Assembly: GCA_936924635.1 (NCBI GenBank)
Contig: CAKZHP010000062.1
Location: 1 to 9,689, forward strand
DNA from: an uncultured Propionibacteriaceae bacterium
GTDB lineage: Bacteria; Actinomycetota; Actinomycetes; Propionibacteriales; Propionibacteriaceae
DNA length: 9,689 nucleotides
Direction: 5' to 3'
A program made the translations under genes and the position numbers. Each line of letters begins with the position of its first letter. Positions within the stretch are counted from its first letter, which is position 1. This document shows, one piece after another, positions 4,769 to 9,689 of the stretch. The notes beneath the pieces were generated by a model that did not search any database, was not told the origin of the DNA, and worked only from the letters and a program-made list of their open reading frames with translations.

Positions 4769-7558
4769 ATGACTGTCACCGCCGCTCCCGAGCCGGGCCC
4801 CGAGCTCGCCCGTTTCACCACCCGCTACTCGTTCCGCCTGGACGACTACCAGCTGACGGCGTGCGCGCACGTCGAGTCAGGGTCCGGGGTGCTGGTCGCC
4901 GCGCCCACAGGGGCCGGCAAGACCGTGGTGGGGGAGTTCGCCGTGCACCTCGCCCTGGCGCAGGGTCGCAAGTGCTTCTACACCACGCCCATCAAGGCGC
5001 TGTCGAACCAGAAGTTCCGCGACCTGGCCGAGCGGCACGGCGCCGAGAACGTCGGCCTGCTCACCGGTGACGTGAGCATCAACTCCGAGGCGCCGGTCGT
5101 CATCATGACGACCGAGGTGCTGCGCAACATGATCTACGCCTCCTCGCGCACGCTCACCAACCTGGGGTTCGTGGTGATGGACGAGGTGCACTACCTCGCC
5201 GACCGGTTCCGCGGGCCGGTATGGGAGGAGGTCATCCTGGGGCTGGCGGAGTCGGTGCAGGTGGTCGCGCTGTCGGCCACGGTGTCGAACGCGGAGGAGT
5301 TCGGCGACTGGCTGAGCGAGGTCAGAGGCGCCGTCGCGGTGGTGGTCAGCGAGCGGCGGCCCGTCCCGCTGTTCCAGCACGTCGCGGCCGGGAACCGCCT
5401 GTACGACCTGTTCGCCGACGAGGCGCCCACCGCGCGAGCCCTTCCCGGCGGGCGTGCCGACGTCAACCCGGAGCTGCTGCGCCTGGCCAAGGAGGACCGA
5501 GCCACGCGCGACGACGCCCGGCGCCCCCGTGGGGGGTCCGGCCGGGGGAAGCGGCAGGGCTCGTACGGGTCGGGGCGCATGGGCGGGGCTGCCCACACCC
5601 GCTGGTCGGAGGGCCGGTCGCTGGCGCCTCGCCGGGGCCAGCTGATCGCGGCGCTCGACGCCGACGGGCTGCTGCCCGCCATCATCTTCGTGTTCAGCCG
5701 GCAGGGCTGCGACGCCGCGGTCGGCCAGCTGATGGCCGACGGGGTGCGGCTCACCACGGCGGCGCAGCGGAAGGCCTTGTACGAGATCGCCGCGGCGCGT
5801 ACGGAGGGGTTCAGCGCCGAGGACCTCAGCGCGTTGCGGTACGACCGGTGGCTCACCGCCTTCCAGCGCGGAGTGGCCGCTCACCACGCGGGGATGCTGC
5901 CGGCGCTCAAGGAGGCCGTTGAGGTGGCCTTCGCGGCCGGTCTGCTGAAGGTGGTCTTCGCCACGGAGACCCTCGCGCTGGGCATCAACATGCCGGCGCG
6001 GACGGTGGTGATCGAGAAGCTCGTGAAGTACAACGGGGAGACCCACGCCGACATCACGCCGGGGGAGTACACCCAGCTCACCGGCCGCGCGGGCCGCCGC
6101 GGCATCGACGTGGAGGGCCATGCCGTGGTCTGCTGGCAGCCCGGGCTGGACCCGCGGGCGGTGGCCGGTCTGGCGTCGCGGCGCACGTACCCGCTGCGCT
6201 CGGCCTTCCGCCCCACGTACAACATGGCCGTCAACCTGGTCGCCACCGTCGGCCGGGAGCGGGCGCGCGCGGTGCTGGAGCAGAGCTTCGCCCAGTTCCA
6301 GTCCGACCGTGGCGTGGTCGCGGCGTCCCGGTCCGTACGGCGCAACGAGGCCCAGATCGCCGAGCTGCTGGAGCGGGCTAGGTGCGAGCGGGGTGACTTC
6401 ACCGAGTACGCACGGCTGCGGGAGCGCATCCGGTCGCTGGAGGCCGAGGCGGCCCGTGCTCGCCGGGCCGACCGGCACGCGGAGTCGCTGACCGTGCTGC
6501 AGGAGCTGAGGCCGGGCGACATCATCTCGGTGCCGGCCGGGCGCCACCGCGGGTGGGCGGCGGTCGTCGAGCCGCGTACGGACCGGCGGGACGGGCCCGA
6601 GCTGCTGGTGATGACCGAGGGCCGCCAGCTGAAGACCATCGGCGTCGCCGACTTCCCGACCCCACCCGTGGTGGCCGGGCGGGTCAGGGTGCCGAAGCAC
6701 TTCAACGCGAAGGACGCCGCCGCGCGCCGCAACCTCGCCGCCGCGTTCCTGACCCGGCTGCGCGAGGTCGACCTGCCCGACCCGCGCGTCCGCGACCGGC
6801 CGGACGAGGACACCCAGGCCGAGATCGAGACGCTGCGGCTCGCCGTCCGTGCCCATCCCTGTCACGCCTGCCCGGACCGCGAGGAGCATGCCCGCCTCGC
6901 GGAGCAGGCGATGCGGCTGGAGCGCGAGACCGGCGACGCCCGGCAGCGGGCCGAGGAGCGCAGCAACACCATCGCCAAGGCGTTCGACCGCATCTGCGGC
7001 GTGCTGTCGTCGCTCGGCTACCTGAGCGACGACGGGCAGGAGGTCACCGACCGCGGGCAGGTGCTGACGCGCATCTACGGCGAGCTCGACCTGGTCACCG
7101 CGGAGTGCGTGCGAGCCGGGGTGTTCACCTCGCTCACGGCACCGCAGCTGGCGGCGGTGCTGTCGTCGTTGGTGTACGAGGCGCGGCCCACCGACAGCCG
7201 CCGCCCCCTGCGGCTGCCCGACCGGCAGACCGAGGAGGCCCAGAGCGCGCTGCGTCGGGTCTGGCGCGACGTGTCGCTCGTGGAGCGGGACCACCGCGTC
7301 GAGCGCGGCCCGGACCCCGACATCGGCTTCGCCGAGGCCGCGCACGCCTGGGCCTCCGGCATGGAGCTCGGCGAGGTCCTCACCCTCTCCGGGCTCACTG
7401 CCGGCGACTTCGTGCGCTGGACCAGGCAGGTCATCGACTGTGCCGGCCAGGTCGCCGACGCCGTCGGGCCTGGTGAGCTGCGCACCACCTGCCGGCTGGT
7501 CGTGGCGTCCATGCGGCGCGGCGTGGTCGACGCCGCGGCCGCTGAGGACGCGGACTGA
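4769..7558 (+). CDS. helY: HelY-type Ski2/Mtr4-like superfamily 2 DEAD/DEAH-box helicase
   Basis: 929 residues from ATG 4769; a GTG three bases earlier would add one residue. All superfamily 2 motifs are intact: Walker A APTGAGKT (45-52), Ia TTPIKALSNQ (72-81), Ib TGDV (99-102), Walker B DEVH (138-141), III SATVSN (169-174), IV IFVFSRQGCD (306-315), V FATETLALGINMPART (397-412) and VI QLTGRAGRRG (436-445). A basic Gly/Arg-rich insert lies at about 245-290, before motif IV. The C-terminal third contains HPCHACPDREEH (696-707) and a DSHCT-type domain (about 755-920, with GELDLVTAE and GDFVRWTRQVIDCAGQ), which place it with HelY (M. tuberculosis Rv2092c, 906 aa) and the eukaryotic Mtr4/Ski2 exosome helicases. 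It unwinds nucleic acid using ATP; the physiological target in actinobacteria is not settled, and RNA processing is the likely role by homology. No ribosome-binding site is evident, consistent with a leaderless transcript. Confidence 0.93.
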   Translation: MTVTAAPEPGPELARFTTRYSFRLDDYQLTACAHVESGSGVLVAAPTGAGKTVVGEFAVHLALAQGRKCFYTTPIKALSNQKFRDLAERHGAENVGLLTGDVSINSEAPVVIMTTEVLRNMIYASSRTLTNLGFVVMDEVHYLADRFRGPVWEEVILGLAESVQVVALSATVSNAEEFGDWLSEVRGAVAVVVSERRPVPLFQHVAAGNRLYDLFADEAPTARALPGGRADVNPELLRLAKEDRATRDDARRPRGGSGRGKRQGSYGSGRMGGAAHTRWSEGRSLAPRRGQLIAALDADGLLPAIIFVFSRQGCDAAVGQLMADGVRLTTAAQRKALYEIAAARTEGFSAEDLSALRYDRWLTAFQRGVAAHHAGMLPALKEAVEVAFAAGLLKVVFATETLALGINMPARTVVIEKLVKYNGETHADITPGEYTQLTGRAGRRGIDVEGHAVVCWQPGLDPRAVAGLASRRTYPLRSAFRPTYNMAVNLVATVGRERARAVLEQSFAQFQSDRGVVAASRSVRRNEAQIAELLERARCERGDFTEYARLRERIRSLEAEAARARRADRHAESLTVLQELRPGDIISVPAGRHRGWAAVVEPRTDRRDGPELLVMTEGRQLKTIGVADFPTPPVVAGRVRVPKHFNAKDAAARRNLAAAFLTRLREVDLPDPRVRDRPDEDTQAEIETLRLAVRAHPCHACPDREEHARLAEQAMRLERETGDARQRAEERSNTIAKAFDRICGVLSSLGYLSDDGQEVTDRGQVLTRIYGELDLVTAECVRAGVFTSLTAPQLAAVLSSLVYEARPTDSRRPLRLPDRQTEEAQSALRRVWRDVSLVERDHRVERGPDPDIGFAEAAHAWASGMELGEVLTLSGLTAGDFVRWTRQVIDCAGQVADAVGPGELRTTCRLVVASMRRGVVDAAAAEDAD

Positions 7559-7572
7559 CCGCGGTCGAGCAA

Positions 7573-7599
7573 CGATCCCCCGAAAGACGACGGGGATCG
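7573..7599 (+). terminator. Probable helY terminator hairpin
   Basis: CGATCCCC (7573-7580) pairs perfectly with GGGGATCG (7592-7599) across an 11-base loop, beginning 15 bases after the helY stop. There is no T-tract downstream, which is common for actinobacterial terminators. The position and the 8-base GC-rich stem support the call. Confidence 0.55.
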
Positions 7600-7674
7600 G
7601 CGTCGAGACCCGGCCTGGTGGAGCGCCAGCGACACCAGGACGTGAGCCGGACGGCAGAGCGCTCCCGATCGACC

Positions 7675-7701
7675 AGCTGCGGACGGCTCTTTTGCGCAGC
7701 T
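7675..7701. repeat. Inverted repeat, 7-base arms
   Basis: AGCTGCG (7675-7681) is the reverse complement of CGCAGCT (7695-7701), with a 13-base loop that includes a TTTT run. The right arm overlaps TGCGCA (7693-7698), a CG-centred palindrome of the sort found at the core of LacI-family operators. It may be a hairpin or part of an operator. Confidence 0.4.
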
Positions 7702-7722
7702 CCAGACACCGGATCTCGACGC

Positions 7723-7750
7723 GCATCTCCTTCGCAGGCTCAGGAGATGC
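7723..7750. repeat. Inverted repeat, 9-base perfect arms
   Basis: GCATCTCCT (7723-7731) is the exact reverse complement of AGGAGATGC (7742-7750), with a 10-base loop. The arms are less GC-rich than the surroundings and no T-tract follows. It lies about 100 bases upstream of the LacI start; it may be a regulatory hairpin, a second terminator or an operator pair. Confidence 0.5.
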
Positions 7751-7799
7751 TTGCTCGATCAGCGTTCCGTGTGCTCGGGGCATGCCTGCTCGATCTGCG
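7747..7799. repeat. Imperfect 18-base direct repeat upstream of the LacI gene
   Basis: ATGCTTGCTCGATCAGCG (7747-7764) recurs as ATGCCTGCTCGATCTGCG (7782-7799), 16 of 18 bases identical, with starts 35 bases apart. The shared core is TGCTCGATC. The pair sits 35-100 bases upstream of the putative -10, where tandem regulator sites would be expected. The first copy overlaps the right arm of the 7723-7750 inverted repeat by four bases. Confidence 0.45.
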
Positions 7800-7833
7800 G
7801 GGCTGGGGGGTGTCGGGGTCAGGCCCGGCGCCC

Positions 7834-7839
7834 TAGACT
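7834..7839 (+). promoter_or_regulatory. Putative -10 element of the LacI-family gene
   Basis: TAGACT matches TAnnnT and lies 8 bases before the ATG at 7848, implying a transcript that starts at or within a base or two of the start codon. No ribosome-binding site is present in the 8 bases between. A convincing -35 is not seen. Confidence 0.45.
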
Positions 7840-7847
7840 CCCGGCCC

Positions 7848-8870
7848 ATGGGTGGCAACCTGAAGAGCGTGGCGCAGGCCGCGGGCGTCTCCCTGGCGAC
7901 GGCGTCACGGGTGCTCTCGGGAAGCACGTACTCGGTGAGCGCGGAGCTGCGCGAACGGGTGCTGGCCGTGGCGCAGGAGCTCGACTACGTGCCGAACGCG
8001 CAGGCTCGGGCGCTCATCACCGGCAACACGAAGACGGTCGGGATGCTCGTCGGTGACGTCGGCGACCCGTACTTCCACGCGATGATCCACGGTGTCCACG
8101 AGGTGGCGGCCGAGGAGTCCTGCCTGGTGACCGTGATGTCGACCGATCGTGACCCGGAGGTCGAGCTGGAGGCGTTCCGGCAGCTGCAGTCGCACGGCAC
8201 GTCCATCGTGATCGTGGCAGGCTCCGGGCTGGACGACCCCGACTACCGCACCGGGCTGAGTGCCCGGATCCGATCGCTGAGCAGCGCGGGCCGTACGGTC
8301 CTGATGGGGCGCCACGACCTGGACCCCGACGTGGTCGCGATCCAGGTGGGCGCCGACAACGTGGACGCCGGCCGGGTGCTGGGCCGACACCTCGCCGAGC
8401 TGGGCCACCGCCGCGTCGGGGTGCTGTCGGGCAGCTCCACCGTGACCTCCACGACCGACCGGATCGAGGGGCTGGCCGAGGGGCTCGGCGTACGCCCCGA
8501 GGTGGTGGAGGTGGTGCAGACGCGGGACGGTGGCTACGCGGGGACTGACACCCTGCTGCGCCGCTCGCCCGATCTCACGGCGGTCGTGGGCACCGCCGAC
8601 CAGATGGCGATCGGCGCCCTGTCCTACTGCGCAGACCATGACATCGCCGTGCCCGGTGACATCTCCATCGCCGGCTGCAACGACATCTGGGTCGGGCGTG
8701 ACCTGACCCCGGGCCTCACCACCGTGCACATGCCGCTGCGCGAGATGGGGGCCGCGGCGCTGCGGCTGGCTCTGGGCAGCGAGCTCGGCACGCGGCAGTC
8801 GTTCCCCGTGCAGCTGGTCGTCCGTGCTTCCACCGGCCCGGTGGCCGAGGAGGTCCCGCCCGGGCAGTAG
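7848..8870 (+). CDS. LacI-family transcriptional regulator
   Basis: 340 residues, standard for the family. The ATG at 7848 is chosen because the protein then begins directly at the DNA-binding domain; the upstream open frame is non-coding spill-over. The helix-turn-helix is at about 5-24 (LKSVAQAAGVSLATASRVLS), followed by the third helix and YVPNAQARAL (47-56), with the minor-groove hinge leucine at 56. Residues about 62-330 form the periplasmic-binding-protein-like sensor domain: TVGMLVGDVGDPYF (63-76), AELGHRRVGVLSGSS (183-197), GTADQMAIGAL (248-258) and the C-terminal DISIAGCNDI (271-280), the last matching the usual (D/V)(I/V)S(I/V)xGfDD stretch. Such proteins repress sugar or nucleoside uptake and catabolic genes until an effector binds. 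No transporter or sugar enzyme is next to it, so its regulon is not visible here; it may regulate itself or act elsewhere. It converges on the CAP gene. Confidence 0.9.
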   Translation: MGGNLKSVAQAAGVSLATASRVLSGSTYSVSAELRERVLAVAQELDYVPNAQARALITGNTKTVGMLVGDVGDPYFHAMIHGVHEVAAEESCLVTVMSTDRDPEVELEAFRQLQSHGTSIVIVAGSGLDDPDYRTGLSARIRSLSSAGRTVLMGRHDLDPDVVAIQVGADNVDAGRVLGRHLAELGHRRVGVLSGSSTVTSTTDRIEGLAEGLGVRPEVVEVVQTRDGGYAGTDTLLRRSPDLTAVVGTADQMAIGALSYCADHDIAVPGDISIAGCNDIWVGRDLTPGLTTVHMPLREMGAAALRLALGSELGTRQSFPVQLVVRASTGPVAEEVPPGQ

Positions 8871-8940
8871 CACTTGGCCGCGCGCCGCGCTGGGCACGAG
8901 CACTGGCAGGCGGCGAAGAAGGGCCGCTGAGCCGACCGAG

Positions 8941-8978
8941 ACGCCGGCCCACGACGGGCGTTCGTTGCGGGCCGGCGT
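8941..8978. terminator. Bidirectional terminator between convergent genes
   Basis: ACGCCGGCCC (8941-8950) pairs perfectly with GGGCCGGCGT (8969-8978). Inside the 18-base loop, ACGA (8951-8954) can pair with TCGT (8962-8965), giving an extended stem with a small bulge. It lies 70 bases after the LacI stop and 10 bases beyond the CAP gene stop on the opposite strand, so it can serve both. There is no T-tract. Confidence 0.7.
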
Positions 8979-8988
8979 GAGCCGGGGA

Positions 8989-9689
8989 TCAGCCGTTGAA
9001 GTTCTGCACCCAGTAGTACGTGCCGTCGGCAGCCTGTGCGACGCCGATGCCCAGCGTCTTGTAGCTGCCGTTGAGGATGTTGGCCTTGTGCCCCGGGGAG
9101 GCCATCCAGGCGGCGACGACCTCTTCGGGGGAGGTCTGGCCGGAGGCCACGTTCTCGCCGGCCGCACGACCGCCGCACGCGGTGATGACCAGCATCAGGT
9201 CGTGGTGGTAGGTCCGCTTCTGGGTCGCCATCGTCTGCGAGAAGGGCTGGGCCACCGAGCTGGTGATGCACGGGCTGAAGCTCACGGGGGGCAGCCCGGC
9301 CTTGGCACGCTCGGCGTTGGTGAGGGCGAGGATGGCCGGGGCGAGGTCGGTGCGGGGGGTGACGGTGCCCGCGGGTGCCGCCGGGGCGACGGGCACGGTG
9401 ACGCCGGCGTTGCTGACGCCCTTGCCGCCGGTGCCGCGGGGGGCTGCGGCAGCCGACTCGAACACCTGGGTGTCGCCGGTCACGGCCTGCGTCTTCACGC
9501 CTGCCGTGGAGCCGGAGGCCGTCGGCGCCGTGGTGGCGCGGGGGGCGGTGCTGGTCGTGCGTGCGATGGTCGTGGCCCGGGTCGTGGTCGTGGCGGTGGC
9601 CGTGCGGGTGGTGGGGACGCTGGCGGCTGACGTCGCCCGGGCCGGGGTGGGCGTCGAGGCGGCAGGCGTGGTCCGTGCCGCGCTCGGCG
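8989..9689 (-). CDS. Secreted CAP/SCP (YkwD-like) domain protein, N-terminus beyond window
   Basis: The minus-strand frame is open from the right window edge to the TGA at 8991-8989, at least 232 residues. The C-terminal 125 or so residues are a CAP domain: LALTNAERAKAGLPPVSFSP, then TYHHDLM with a conserved His, GENVASG with the conserved Glu, EEVVAAWMASPGHKANIL (the SPGH motif), and finally GIGVAQAADGTYYWVQNFNG, the usual C-terminal strand. Two cysteines (in SPCI and ITACGG) could form a disulfide, consistent with export. The preceding roughly 80 residues to the edge are rich in Thr, Ala, Pro and Arg, like an extracellular, possibly O-glycosylated linker. A GTG at 9498 could start a 169-residue form, but it has no ribosome-binding site and no signal peptide, so a longer secreted protein starting outside the window is more likely. 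Bacterial CAP proteins are mostly of unknown activity. Confidence 0.82.
   Translation of the reverse strand, partial: PSAARTTPAASTPTPARATSAASVPTTRTATATTTTRATTIARTTSTAPRATTAPTASGSTAGVKTQAVTGDTQVFESAAAAPRGTGGKGVSNAGVTVPVAPAAPAGTVTPRTDLAPAILALTNAERAKAGLPPVSFSPCITSSVAQPFSQTMATQKRTYHHDLMLVITACGGRAAGENVASGQTSPEEVVAAWMASPGHKANILNGSYKTLGIGVAQAADGTYYWVQNFNG

Larger units (their letters stand above)
7559..7847. other. Structured intergenic region between helY and the LacI gene
   Basis: This 289-base stretch has no supportable coding sequence; the short open frames here lack ribosome-binding sites and recognisable protein features. It contains three inverted repeats, at 7573-7599, 7675-7701 and 7723-7750. 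It also holds an 18-base imperfect direct repeat (7747-7764 and 7782-7799) and a TAnnnT -10 element just before the LacI start. It could hold the helY terminator, LacI operators and possibly a small structured RNA, but I cannot assign an RNA family. Confidence 0.5.

Noticed and set aside
7618..7836. 72-codon plus-strand open frame in the helY-lacI gap
   Set aside because: No ribosome-binding site, no recognisable features, and it overlaps the inverted and direct repeats that look regulatory.
7810..7839. Possible PafBC-type promoter (TGTCGGGG followed by TAGACT) before the LacI gene
   Set aside because: The spacing between the TGTCR-like part and the -10 is about 15 bases rather than 8, and the GTG part of the motif is not matched.
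4877..7927. Very long (about 1000-codon) minus-strand open frame opposite helY
   Set aside because: In high-GC DNA the antisense frame of a strongly biased gene stays open by codon usage alone. The translation is low-complexity and has no domain, while the plus strand has every helicase motif.
8824..9630. Plus-strand open frame over the lacI end and CAP gene
   Set aside because: The translation ends in Gly/Arg low complexity that is the antisense of the Thr/Ala linker; the minus strand carries the intact CAP domain.

Overview
High-GC chromosomal DNA, almost certainly from an actinobacterium. The evidence is the strong G/C third-position bias, the gene order pafB-pafC-tatA-tatC-(diacylglycerol kinase)-helY, and TAnnnT -10 elements sitting directly against GTG/ATG starts. 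The diacylglycerol kinase inside the tat-helY block, and no pafA directly before pafB, suggest a Propionibacteriales-type organism (Nocardioidaceae/Propionibacteriaceae). That placement is an inference, not a demonstration.

Layout. Minus strand 1-327 is the N-terminal part of a glutamyl-Q-tRNA(Asp) synthetase gene (gluQRS) that leaves the window on the left. It diverges from a long plus-strand run of seven genes: pafB (419-1387), pafC (1384-2355, ATGA overlap), a 68-residue single-pass membrane protein (2365-2571), tatA (2627-2905), tatC (2911-3753), a diacylglycerol/lipid kinase (3753-4688, one-base overlap with tatC) and the Ski2/Mtr4-like helicase helY (4769-7558). After a 289-base intergenic stretch rich in inverted and direct repeats comes a LacI-family repressor (7848-8870). 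A strong hairpin at 8941-8978 separates it from a convergent minus-strand gene for a secreted CAP/SCP-domain protein, which leaves the window on the right through a Thr/Ala-rich linker.

How the genes fit together. PafB and PafC are the two WYL-domain halves of the actinobacterial DNA-damage transcription activator. TatA and TatC form a minimal twin-arginine translocase. The lipid kinase is translationally coupled to TatC and probably recycles or phosphorylates membrane diacylglycerol-like lipids. HelY is an RNA/DNA helicase. The cluster is a conserved chromosomal block rather than one biochemical pathway. Sequence signals suggest it is re-initiated at several internal promoters (before the 68-aa gene, before tatA, before helY) and is not one simple operon.

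I see no CRISPR array, phage or insertion-sequence genes, tRNA or rRNA, and no convincing undescribed multi-gene system. The items most worth a second look are the leaderless-type small membrane protein between pafC and tatA, the palindrome on the putative tatA promoter, and the structured intergenic region before the LacI gene.
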